NCBI RefSeq assembly: GCF_001189295.1
Contig: NZ_CP012159.1
Span: 9,408,501-9,472,500 of the forward strand
Reading direction: 5' to 3'
Source of the DNA: Chondromyces crocatus
GTDB lineage: Bacteria; Myxococcota_A; Polyangia; Polyangiales; Polyangiaceae
DNA length: 64,000 nt
The translations under genes and the position numbers were made by a program. Each line of letters starts with the position of its first letter. The stretch's first letter is position 1. Below, one piece after another: positions 17,509-26,162 of the stretch. The notes under the pieces were generated by a model. The model saw nothing but the letters and a program-made list of their open reading frames with translations, had not been told where the DNA came from and searched no databases.

Positions 17509-20500
17509 CTATCGATCATATGGGACGAAGTCCGTGGGCAGCCCGCCTGGGCCGTTCAGATCGTCAAGCGCCTCGATCTCACGTCTGACGGGAGTTCCAT
17601 CCGTTCTTGTTCGTCCCACATTGCGCCCACGTAGCGCACCGTCGGGCGTCTCGTAGAGAATGTCTGGTCGACGCCCTGACTTATGGCCTCCCGGAGTCAA
17701 GATCAACCGTTCCTTTTCGCGGCCTCCCCCCGCCACCACTTTGTTGCCAGTAGCCTCAAGGGCGTCCGCTTCCGCACGAATCCTGGCGTTATGCGGCGCG
17801 GCGGAGTCGATTTTGGGGCCGCGTTTCGCTCCGCCCGCCACCCTCCCCGTCCTGCCCGCCGCTTTCGCCGTCGACCCGACGGTGGCCGTGACGGCGCCCC
17901 CGACGCCAACAGCCGTCGCCAGGATCGACATCCCGATCGAGCCCGCCTTGAACAAGCTGGCGCCCGCGGACTCCCAATCCTCGGCGGCGGCGGCTTCGTA
18001 AGCCTCCACGCCGGCTTCGACCATCTGGCTGGCGGGATTGACGGCATCGAGGGCGCCAGGGATCCCACTCTCTTTATAGCCATTCCAGGCGGCGGTGAGG
18101 GTGGTGTAGGCGACGTAGACGCGGCTGGTACCACCCAGGATGCCGAGCTTGGCGGACTCCAGCAGCATCCTGGTCATCCCGAGGCGGACGCCATCCATGA
18201 TGCGCCTAGCGATGGCGTCGCCACGGGCTAGCGTCTGCAGTGTGGCTGGGAGCTGCGGACTCCACCCGCTACGGACCCCGGAGGTCCCGACGTCGACCGG
18301 CGCCTGCGTCGAACCGGCGCCCGCGGCTTCCTCCAGGTTGCCCTCGACGACCTTGGGCGGCGCGGGTGGCTTCGGCTCGCGCGGGGGACCGAATACCCAG
18401 ACGGTGCAGCCCTGCGAGCAGCCGTCCTCTGTCGCAGGTGGCTGTTCTTGGAACCCGCTCGGATCGACCAGCGACAGCGGGCTGTTGAGCACGTACGAAT
18501 AGCTATTCCAGCTCTGCCCGAAGAGGGGCCGCGGCACGAGTGGATCTGGCGTGAGGAACCGTCCGAGCTTCGGGTCGTAGATCCTCCCCTTCATGTTCAC
18601 GAGGCCGAGGTCGAGGTCGGCCTCGTGCCCGGTGAAGCCAAGCGAGGACAGCTCGTGGGGTGACGGTGGCTGACCCGAGCCCCAGTCGGGATGGCGCGGC
18701 GCCCCGAAGGCATCGTAGCTGCGCTGCTCGGCGACGCTCCCGGTCACGCCATCGGTGAGCACATCGATCGACCCGAGGTGGTCGACATGGACATGCAGCG
18801 TGCGGGTGCCTTGCGCGATCGAGCGTCGCACCAGCGTGACGACGCGCTCGTCGTTGCGCACGTGGTAGCGATGCTCGACGGCTCCCGTGACGACATCGGT
18901 CACGCGCTCGTACAGCTCGCCGAAGGAGACGATCTCCTGCGTCGCCGTGGTCTTGCGCACCCGCTGCTGGAGGCCGTCGTACGCGAAGTCGACGGTGTCG
19001 CCGCTGGTGAGCGTGATCCGCTTCGGCAGATCGAATGCGGAGTACGCGATCGTCGCGCCCGGTCGTGACGTCTGGTTGCCGACGGCGTCGTAGCCGTAGA
19101 AAGCGCTACCAGCTCGGACGACAGCGTGGGGCTGCGCGGGGTCGTACTCGTAGGCACCGACGCCGGGCTTCTGGAGCAGGTTACCGTCGGGTCCGTAGGT
19201 GAACGGTCGCTCGCAGAGGGCAGCATTGATCAGCCCGAACTGCGCGCACGTCAGCCGGTCCAGCAGGTCGTAACGAAAGCGCTCGACGTTGGCGTGGAGG
19301 CCATCGGAGCGCTCGACGAGCTTGCGGCGATCGTTCCAGAGGTACGAGAGCTCCTGGACATGCCCCCCCGCCGCCTGCGTCTCGATCCGACTCACCCGCT
19401 CCCGTGCCGCGTCGAACGTGCGGAGCGTGGTGGCGGTCCCCCCACCGAAGCGCTCCCCCGTGATGCGATTCCCCGCATCGATCGCGGTGGCTCGCCAGAA
19501 CTCCGCCCCCGACCCCGCATCCTTCAGCGCCCGCAGCCGCCCGTGAGGATCGTACTCCCGCTCGACGGCGAAGCTGCCGATCCCCGGCGCGCTCGGGTAC
19601 TCGATCCGCTTGAGCCGGCCGCTCAGATCATAAGACAGCCGGCTGGTGAAGCTTTCCCCTCCGATCTCCAGCGTCGTCGTCATTGGTCGCCCGAGGTGGT
19701 CAAAGCCGTAGCGCAGCCGATGCCCATCGGGGCTGACCACCAGCGCGAGCTGACCCACTCCATGCTGCGCGTCATCCCAACGGAACTCGGTGACGCCGTC
19801 TTCGTCGACCTGCCTGAAAATCCGACCCAGCGTGTCGTAGCGGGTCGTGACCGCGCGTCCTGCCGCGTCGAGCGATGAGATCTTCTGCCCATAACCATCG
19901 TAGTGCGCAGTAGAGACTCCCCGGTCCGGGCTCACCTGCCGTCGCACGCGGCCAAATGCATCCCGCTCGGTCAGCGTCACGGCACCAGCGGGTGTGGTCA
20001 CCTCGCGCAGCCCCCCGAAGGGACCGTAGGTGTACCGGGTGACGCCACCTTCGGGATCACCCACTGCCGTGGGCCTCCCGAGCGGATCGGTGGCGATGCG
20101 GGTGACCGCTTGCCCAGGCGCGGTGATGACCTCGTCCCGCCCGATGTACTCGTGCGTCGTCTCCGCCCCCCATGGCGTGACGTGCCGGAGCACTCGGCCC
20201 ATCCCGTCGTACTGCCACCTCTCTCGCACCTGCACCGAGCCTGGTGGCGCGGGCTCCGCGATCGGCAGCGAGCGCCAGGCGAGGTGCTCGCCCCGCGCAT
20301 CGAAGGCGACCTCCTGCATCATCCGCGGCGCTTGCTCTTCCCCCACGTCGAGCGCTTGCCACCACCAGCGCACTTCACGCCCGAGACCATCGAACTGCGC
20401 GGTCTCGTCCTGGCCTCCCACCGAGGAGGTACGGACCTTCAGGTTCCAGGCGTTACCAGCCGCTCCTCCGTCCTTCATCCAGGTGCGCCGGATGATCGTG

Positions 20501-23500
20501 GGCATGCGTCCGGGGAGGCTCTCCAGCGTCACCCGCCCGAAGCCATCGTAGGCCCAGCGGCTCACCAGGCCGTTGGGATCCACCGACGCCCGCAGCACGC
20601 CCAGCGCTGGGTCGTAGCGTGTGTAGCTCTGGTGGCCCTCCAGGTTACGGTGCGCATAGGGCGTCAACCCCAGCGCGTCGTAGCTGGTGCACGTCGCCCG
20701 TACCTGTCCTGTGCCGTCACGCGACCGGGTGCTGTGGATGTTGCCCAGCGCGTCGCGGGAGAACCAGACATCCAGCTGCATCTCGGGGTCGAAGGGCTCT
20801 CCTCCGACGCGCTCCAGGCGGACATGGCCGCGCCCGTCATAGCTCCGGTGCATCACCCGGCACTGCGTCTCACCGCCCGCTTTGCTGCACGTCGTCTCTC
20901 GCGTCTGCTCGCCGAGACGCCAGGACAGCGGGTCGTTGTCGAAGCTGCGCGTCACCGAGAGTTCGAGGTCGACGCCGTCGATCTGCGTCTGCTCGGCGAG
21001 GATGTTCCCGTAGAGATCGAAGTCGCTGACGGTGCGGAGCGTGTCGCTCATCCGCGAGGCGAGATCTCCTTCCAGAGCGCCCACGGCTTCTTCGAGCGTC
21101 TTTCCACTCCCCGGCGAGAACGTGCCTTGATGACGGCTCTTGCCCTCCAGGAGCGAGAGCGTGAAGTACGTCCCCGTCTGCGTAGGGATTACCACCGGAT
21201 AGCTGCGGGTAGTCAGCAGCTCGACCGACACTGGCTCTGCGCTGTGCGCGTCCAGCGGCAAGCTCGGGCTCCAGCGCCACGAGCGCTGCACCTGCCCTCG
21301 GAAGGGAAAGGCCTGGAACGCCCCATCGAACGTGACGTTGTCGTAGACCTCCGCCGTGCCCGCGCCGGTGTCGAGGTCACGCACGATCCTCGTCCCGAAC
21401 CCCAGAAATCCTCGGCCCAGGCGATGGTGGCGCCCGTTGCGGTAGACCACCTGGAACGTGCGCGGCCGATCCGCGCCATTGTTGAGCACATAGCCGCTCA
21501 CCACCCGCCGATGGCCGACCACGCACCGCACCGGATAGCGGCACTGGTCCTCATCGCTGTGCTCCAGGGTTCGGTAAGTCCGCTGCTCGGGTGACGGGAT
21601 TCCCGTCGTGTCCTCGAAGCCCGCCGTCGTCCGCGCGCGATCGATCAGGTGGTCGTACCGGATCTGCACGTTGGGCAGGTACTCGGCGTCCTCCGGGTCA
21701 TGCGCGTTCATGCCGTCGGTCACGGCCGCGAGCAGGTCCTCCTGACCGAGCACGCTCTCGAACACATGGACCTGGTTGTTGAACGCATAGAGCAGATCCT
21801 GCGCCCCATCCCCGTTCACATCGGTGACCCGTGGTGTGAGCGGATGGTCGGGCGTGGGCAGCTCGTCCTGCTGGAGCACGATCCCCATCGGTAGCCCGGG
21901 ATGGACGATCTCGAATGTCCCCGGTCCGACCTCCCCCGTCGCTTGAAGCACCTTCCACGCGGGCAGCGATTCCGAGCCTCCGTCGCCCATGGCCAGCAGC
22001 AGGTCTTGCCGCCCATCGGCGTTGTGATCGAGCACCGACGCGAAGCGAACGAACCTCGCGGCCCCGAGCGTTGGCGTCGCCAGACTTGGCACCGGCGCCG
22101 CGAAGCTCGTGCCGGTATTCATCGACGTGTACAGCTGCTCATCGTCCCGGCTGCTCTGCACCGCATCGGGCAGCCCATCGCCATTGACGTCGAGGAAGAA
22201 CACCCGGTCCCCCGGTGGCGTCAGCCGCAGCCCCGTCAGCGTGTGCGTCCACGATCCATCGAACAGCTCGTACGAGAAGGCGACGTACTGCGACCCCGCC
22301 CGCACCTGGCTGCCGACGAGGACCAGCTCCTGCATCAGCAGGTCCACCCGCCCGTCGGCGTCGACGTCGACGGCGTGCAGCTCGGCGTGGCACGGGTACG
22401 GCGTCAGCGCATGCACCCGATCTCCATGCGGCGCGAAGCCCTCCGCCGCTGCCGTCCAGCGGTGCAAGTACCAGAGCTGTTCGTGCGCGCTCCTGTGGCA
22501 CTGGAGCAGGTCCACCATCCCATCGCCGTCGACATCCACCAGGTGCGCCGACGCATCCGCGCTGCGCAATCCCGCCGGCGTCATGCCCATCGTGAACGGT
22601 CGAGGGATGCCCGTATCCCGCCGCGTGAACGTCCCATCCCCGTCCGACAGCAACACCTCCCACGTCAGCGCCTGCCCGTACACATCGTGCAGGAACAGGT
22701 CCATCCGGCCATCGTGGTCGTAGTCCAGCGGCGTCCCCAGCTCCGGCTGGTACGGCGGCTCTGCGTCGATGAAGTGCGGCTGCTCCTGCCCCGTGACGGC
22801 TGCCTCGAAGAACGCCGGCGTCAGCTCCTGGCTCCGGTTGAGCGCCACCGACCAGCGGGTGATCGGCTGCTCCGCGCCGGCCTCCACCACCATGTCGGAC
22901 GTCACCACGTCATCGAGGCCATCGCCGCTGACGTCCATCGTCATCAGCGTCCCACGCTCCGACAGCGGCATCCCCACGGGCGTCTGCTGCTGCCTGTACC
23001 CAGCCGCTCCGGCCGTGTGCCAGGTGAACCGCGTCGGCGGCTTGCACGTCCCGTCCCCTGCGCACTCCCGGACCGCCTCCAGCCGCAAGCGACCCGTCGC
23101 CGGCCCATGCCCATACGCCAAGCGCAGCTCCCTCGCGAGCACCTGCCCCGGCCCGAACATCTGGATCGAGCGCAAGCTCAGCGAGCGGCGCAGCTCCATC
23201 CCGCGGGCATAGAGCACGCGCACGTCCGCCGACTCCAGCGGCCCATACGTGAACTCCACCGTGCGCGACGCCGGCACGCTCGGGTGCCCGGTGTACGTGA
23301 TCCGCTGCGGCGCGTGCTCGACCGTGTAGCCCTTCGGGTGGAGATCATTCCGGTAGACCACCTCCATCGTGTTGCCATCCCGGTCGCTGAGCCGCGTCAG
23401 CAGCCACGACCGCACCACCTCCTGCGCGAGCACCCGGCCCGACGATTCTCCACCGTATTCGTAGATCAGCCCCGCTTTACTATGCGCCCGCAGCCGCTTC

Positions 23501-24177
23501 GGCCCACGCTCCGCTGGCCAGCCTTCGCTCTCGGCAAAGTCGGCCTCGACCCGCGTGAAGCTGTCCGGGAACGTGCGGTACTCCCGCGCCACGCGCCCTG
23601 GCTGCGGGTCCACGGGGACGAGCCGTTGCCCATCGAGGCACAAGGCGTCGTCCTCGGCATCCCGGACCGACGCAATGTGACCATCCTGCGCCACATTCCT
23701 CGGACATCGCTCGACCGACGGGAGGCCCTGCAAGTGGAAGCCGATCCCGAGCAGTCCTTCCCCCTGCGCACTGTCGTAGGTGATCGCCAGCGAAGGCTCG
23801 ATGCCCGCGCGTCCAGGCAGCGTGGGAACCGGGATCGTGTACGTCGCCTCGCCCGTGCTCGTGACCGAGAAGCTCCCTGGGAGGGTCCCCGCCGCGGTGG
23901 TGGTCCCCTGCGCGAGGTCAGGCGGGAAGGGAGTGGGACCCTCGTCGGGGCCGAGGCACAGGAGCGGATGGATGGGCGGAATCGGCGAGGCCTCCCAGAG
24001 AGCCTGGGGGGTGCTGGTCCAGACCAGGGGGGAGCCAGCGTCGCTGCACGCGCCGACGAGGAGCACGGCGATGAGGAGGAGCAACGCTGGAGGGAGGGGA
24101 CGGCGTCGTTGCGAGGGGAAAGAACAACCCGATACGGAGGGCAAGGCGTGCTGAGTGCGTGAGGCCGGTGTCGGCAT
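17509..24177 (-). CDS. Lipidated SpvB/Tc-like Rhs polymorphic toxin
   Basis: 2,222 residues. An N-terminal signal with lipobox LLVGAC places the lipid on about Cys44. An SpvB-like domain follows (SVTSTGEATYTIPVPTLPGR, GLLGIGFHLQGLPSVERCP). Then come seven FG-GAP/VCBS-type repeats with DxDxDG calcium-loop motifs (DVSGDGLDD, DYDHDGRMD, DVDGDGMVD, DVDADGRVD, DVNGDGLPD, DHNADGRQD, DVNGDGAQD) and a TcdB-like middle. YD/RHS repeats run from ~1,150 to ~1,850 and end in the core with DPSG. A Pro-rich linker, a hydrophobic pre-toxin stretch and a ~110-residue tip complete it. The tip (HNARIRAEADALEATGNKV, RRPDILYETPDGALRGRNVG, RREIEALDDLN) resembles a restriction-endonuclease-fold toxin; that assignment is tentative. 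AGGAG lies 12 bp upstream of the ATG. Confidence 0.9.
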   Translation of the reverse strand: MPTPASRTQHALPSVSGCSFPSQRRRPLPPALLLLIAVLLVGACSDAGSPLVWTSTPQALWEASPIPPIHPLLCLGPDEGPTPFPPDLAQGTTTAAGTLPGSFSVTSTGEATYTIPVPTLPGRAGIEPSLAITYDSAQGEGLLGIGFHLQGLPSVERCPRNVAQDGHIASVRDAEDDALCLDGQRLVPVDPQPGRVAREYRTFPDSFTRVEADFAESEGWPAERGPKRLRAHSKAGLIYEYGGESSGRVLAQEVVRSWLLTRLSDRDGNTMEVVYRNDLHPKGYTVEHAPQRITYTGHPSVPASRTVEFTYGPLESADVRVLYARGMELRRSLSLRSIQMFGPGQVLARELRLAYGHGPATGRLRLEAVRECAGDGTCKPPTRFTWHTAGAAGYRQQQTPVGMPLSERGTLMTMDVSGDGLDDVVTSDMVVEAGAEQPITRWSVALNRSQELTPAFFEAAVTGQEQPHFIDAEPPYQPELGTPLDYDHDGRMDLFLHDVYGQALTWEVLLSDGDGTFTRRDTGIPRPFTMGMTPAGLRSADASAHLVDVDGDGMVDLLQCHRSAHEQLWYLHRWTAAAEGFAPHGDRVHALTPYPCHAELHAVDVDADGRVDLLMQELVLVGSQVRAGSQYVAFSYELFDGSWTHTLTGLRLTPPGDRVFFLDVNGDGLPDAVQSSRDDEQLYTSMNTGTSFAAPVPSLATPTLGAARFVRFASVLDHNADGRQDLLLAMGDGGSESLPAWKVLQATGEVGPGTFEIVHPGLPMGIVLQQDELPTPDHPLTPRVTDVNGDGAQDLLYAFNNQVHVFESVLGQEDLLAAVTDGMNAHDPEDAEYLPNVQIRYDHLIDRARTTAGFEDTTGIPSPEQRTYRTLEHSDEDQCRYPVRCVVGHRRVVSGYVLNNGADRPRTFQVVYRNGRHHRLGRGFLGFGTRIVRDLDTGAGTAEVYDNVTFDGAFQAFPFRGQVQRSWRWSPSLPLDAHSAEPVSVELLTTRSYPVVIPTQTGTYFTLSLLEGKSRHQGTFSPGSGKTLEEAVGALEGDLASRMSDTLRTVSDFDLYGNILAEQTQIDGVDLELSVTRSFDNDPLSWRLGEQTRETTCSKAGGETQCRVMHRSYDGRGHVRLERVGGEPFDPEMQLDVWFSRDALGNIHSTRSRDGTGQVRATCTSYDALGLTPYAHRNLEGHQSYTRYDPALGVLRASVDPNGLVSRWAYDGFGRVTLESLPGRMPTIIRRTWMKDGGAAGNAWNLKVRTSSVGGQDETAQFDGLGREVRWWWQALDVGEEQAPRMMQEVAFDARGEHLAWRSLPIAEPAPPGSVQVRERWQYDGMGRVLRHVTPWGAETTHEYIGRDEVITAPGQAVTRIATDPLGRPTAVGDPEGGVTRYTYGPFGGLREVTTPAGAVTLTERDAFGRVRRQVSPDRGVSTAHYDGYGQKISSLDAAGRAVTTRYDTLGRIFRQVDEDGVTEFRWDDAQHGVGQLALVVSPDGHRLRYGFDHLGRPMTTTLEIGGESFTSRLSYDLSGRLKRIEYPSAPGIGSFAVEREYDPHGRLRALKDAGSGAEFWRATAIDAGNRITGERFGGGTATTLRTFDAARERVSRIETQAAGGHVQELSYLWNDRRKLVERSDGLHANVERFRYDLLDRLTCAQFGLINAALCERPFTYGPDGNLLQKPGVGAYEYDPAQPHAVVRAGSAFYGYDAVGNQTSRPGATIAYSAFDLPKRITLTSGDTVDFAYDGLQQRVRKTTATQEIVSFGELYERVTDVVTGAVEHRYHVRNDERVVTLVRRSIAQGTRTLHVHVDHLGSIDVLTDGVTGSVAEQRSYDAFGAPRHPDWGSGQPPSPHELSSLGFTGHEADLDLGLVNMKGRIYDPKLGRFLTPDPLVPRPLFGQSWNSYSYVLNSPLSLVDPSGFQEQPPATEDGCSQGCTVWVFGPPREPKPPAPPKVVEGNLEEAAGAGSTQAPVDVGTSGVRSGWSPQLPATLQTLARGDAIARRIMDGVRLGMTRMLLESAKLGILGGTSRVYVAYTTLTAAWNGYKESGIPGALDAVNPASQMVEAGVEAYEAAAAEDWESAGASLFKAGSIGMSILATAVGVGGAVTATVGSTAKAAGRTGRVAGGAKRGPKIDSAAPHNARIRAEADALEATGNKVVAGGGREKERLILTPGGHKSGRRPDILYETPDGALRGRNVGRTRTDGTPVRREIEALDDLNGPGGLPTDFVPYDR

Positions 24178-24322
24178 GGGCGCGCGATCTCCTGGCAGGC
24201 CGATGAAGCCCGGTAAGACGTGCCTCGCAACCTACTCGATCGACGTGTCCCGCCTCGTCACGATGCGGCTCCCTCGATACGGAGATCCAAGAGTCACTTG
24301 GCTATCGCTGCGCGACAGATTT

Positions 24323-24340
24323 CATTCCGAGGCGGGAATG
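24323..24340. promoter_or_regulatory. Palindrome upstream of rhs, possible operator
   Basis: CATTCC-N6-GGAATG is a perfect 6-bp inverted repeat lying ~145 bp upstream of the rhs start, in a locally AT-richer patch. The symmetry and position suggest a regulator site; no core promoter can be assigned. Confidence 0.3.
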
Positions 24341-24481
24341 CAATGGATGAAGGTTTCCATGTGACATGCAATCGCTTCGGAGCTCGACAAGCAGCGTGGA
24401 CCCGGCGAGGTAAGGGTCGCGCCCGAAGCGGAACGAGCCCCACAACCGTGCCCATGACCCCGCAGACCATCCGCGTGTGCG

Positions 24482-24756
24482 CAGCAACGTTGCGCGCACC
24501 ACAGCGGAACTTCCGGCGACCGGACAGCAACGTTGCGCGCACCACAGCGGAACTTCCGGCGACCGGGCGGCAACGTTGCGCGCACCACCGCGGAACTCCC
24601 GGCGACCGGGCAGCAACGCTGCGCGCACCACCGCGGAACTCCCGGCGACCGAGCAGCAACGCTTCCGACACCACCGCGGAACTCCCGGCGACCGGGCAGC
24701 AACGCTGCGCGCACCACCGCGGAACTCCCGCGAGGGCATCGGAAACGTTGCGCGCC
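24482..24756 (+). repeat. 43-bp tandem repeat array, six units plus a partial seventh
   Basis: Units start at 24,482, 24,525, 24,568, 24,611, 24,654 and 24,697, exactly 43 bp apart, with a degraded seventh at 24,740. Each unit reads CAGCAACGTTGCGCGCACC, then ACCGCGGAACTCCCGGCGAC plus CGG, with few substitutions. Several units contain the perfect palindrome GCAACGTTGC. The period is not a multiple of three, so the array is not coding. There are no variable spacers, so it is not CRISPR. The array and its left flank recur at 16,384-16,472 in the same orientation. Confidence 0.92.
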
Positions 24757-24999
24757 GCTCGCGGACACCTCGCGGGGGGTCAGGACAGGGGATGGTCTGG
24801 CAGGAATTCCAGCGTCACCGTTCGAGCGCGCCGCTTGCTCGACCCCCGCGCGCCGGCATCCTTCGGCTTCGGTGGCCCAGGCGCCCCCCCGTAGCACCTC
24901 GTCAACGGCCGAAATCACGCCTGTGATGCGCGACCGCCCCACGAACTGGCCCTCCACCACGAGAACAGCGCGAAGGTGGTCAGGCTGGAAGAATCTCCC

Positions 25000-25028
25000 T
25001 TGACACGGCTCAGTCCGCTCCGTTCAGA
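25000..25028 (+). promoter_or_regulatory. Sigma70-like promoter for the gene at 25,124
   Basis: Perfect -35 hexamer TTGACA (25,000-25,005), 17-bp spacer, then TTCAGA as a weak -10 (25,023-25,028). Transcription would start ~25,035 and give a ~90-nt leader. Confidence 0.35.
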
Positions 25029-25123
25029 TTGAAGCCGCCCCCACCCTTCTGGTCGGGGCGCTGGAGTCACGAGGCACGGCCCACCCTCTGTGGGCGTCAT
25101 GTTCGGCAAGGAGAGATCTCCCC

Positions 25124-25834
25124 ATGTCACTTCCCGATCGAAAGACGAGGATCGACCGGGGCGAGCTGAAGAGCTTGCACACGCAGGCAATGATCCGGAA
25201 ATTCACGCACATCGCTCCGCTCAATGGCTTAGCCGATAACCTCGACGCGGCGACGACGAACCTGATGGGGCGTCAGGTCGTCTACAGCGACAAGGTCAAG
25301 ACGATGGTCATGCTGCGGGTGGAGGTCAAATACACCGACCTCATCGCCGATCAAGCCGTGCGCATGGGGCTCCGGGCGGCGGAGCTGGCCGATGGCAAGC
25401 CGGGTGGGCGCATCGCGAAGACGCTGTTCCCTGATGGGACGACGCCGATCATCAAGCCGGTGGGCGGCACGCAAGTGAAAGAGATGCGCGCGCTGGAGGG
25501 GCGCTACAAGGAGGTCGAGGCGATCTTCCCCGCGGCCGTCGACGAGCGGCACAAGGTCAACGTGCTGCGGACGCGCTACGAGTCGGCATTGCAAGGGCGG
25601 CTGACGGGGCTGGAAGAGAGCGCGCAGGCGCGCGCGGCGCGCAACCTGGCCAAAGAGGAGTTCCTCGACGTGTACTCCGAGGTCGCGAACCGGATCCGCG
25701 CGGCATTCCCGCGCGACAAGAAGACGCAGGCGCTGTTCTTCCTGCGCGACAGGACGGCCGCGTCGGTCGAGGAAGGCGACGACGACGACGACGACATCGA
25801 CGACGGCGAAGACGGCGCTTCGAGCGAGGAGTAG
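25124..25834 (+). CDS. Unknown cytoplasmic protein with acidic C-terminal tail
   Basis: 236 residues; ATG 25,124 with AAGGAG upstream. I do not recognise a family. The body is mainly helical with conserved-looking segments TDLIADQAVRMGLRAAELAD, FPDGTTPIIKPVGGTQVKEM and ALEGRYKEVEAIFPAAVDER. The last ~25 residues are almost only Asp/Glu/Gly/Ser (EEGDDDDDDIDDGEDG), an acidic tail of the sort seen in nucleic-acid-mimicking or chaperone-like proteins. No signal peptide or membrane segment. It stands alone, with its own candidate promoter and 328 bp of empty sequence downstream, on the far side of the repeat array from rhs. Confidence 0.72.
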   Translation: MSLPDRKTRIDRGELKSLHTQAMIRKFTHIAPLNGLADNLDAATTNLMGRQVVYSDKVKTMVMLRVEVKYTDLIADQAVRMGLRAAELADGKPGGRIAKTLFPDGTTPIIKPVGGTQVKEMRALEGRYKEVEAIFPAAVDERHKVNVLRTRYESALQGRLTGLEESAQARAARNLAKEEFLDVYSEVANRIRAAFPRDKKTQALFFLRDRTAASVEEGDDDDDDIDDGEDGASSEE

Positions 25835-26162
25835 CCAGCCGCCGACGACGCTGGCGTAGCGCGCGGGGTCCTCGCATCGCCAGCGTTCCTCACCCCCAGG
25901 CGTCCACCACGGCGCGCACCGGGCAGCAGCCAGGAGCCGCGAGGAGAGCTCGCACCATCGGCTCTCAGTGCATCTTGCCGCTCTCATCCTCATGGCATGC
26001 GCACCAGCTCGCTTCGCCAGGCAGCAGCGGGTGAGCCGAGTTGTCGCCGCGGGACGATGCCAGTAGCCTCCTGCATGCGCGCGGCGCGCTCGCGGCATCG
26101 TGTGCGTACCGGGCGCCAGCAACGTCGAGCTTCCTTCGATCACGGCTCGGGAAAGGTCCACC
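25835..26162. other. 328-bp intergenic region
   Basis: No coding signal, repeat or terminator hairpin recognised. GC-rich, with no clear promoter hexamers upstream of the hydrolase gene. Confidence 0.6.

Larger units (their letters stand above)
24178..25123. other. 946-bp gene-free region upstream of rhs
   Basis: No convincing coding sequence. It holds the candidate rhs control region with a palindrome (24,323-24,340), the 43-bp tandem array (24,482-24,756) and a sigma70-like promoter for the gene at 25,124. The stretch 24,757-24,999 shows nothing further. Confidence 0.7.

Noticed and set aside
21901..24162. Plus-strand 753-codon frame opposite rhs
   Set aside because: Arg/His/Pro-rich shadow of the rhs coding sequence with no recognisable features.
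24482..24756. CRISPR array
   Set aside because: Units are contiguous and near-identical over the full 43 bp, with no variable spacers and no cas genes.
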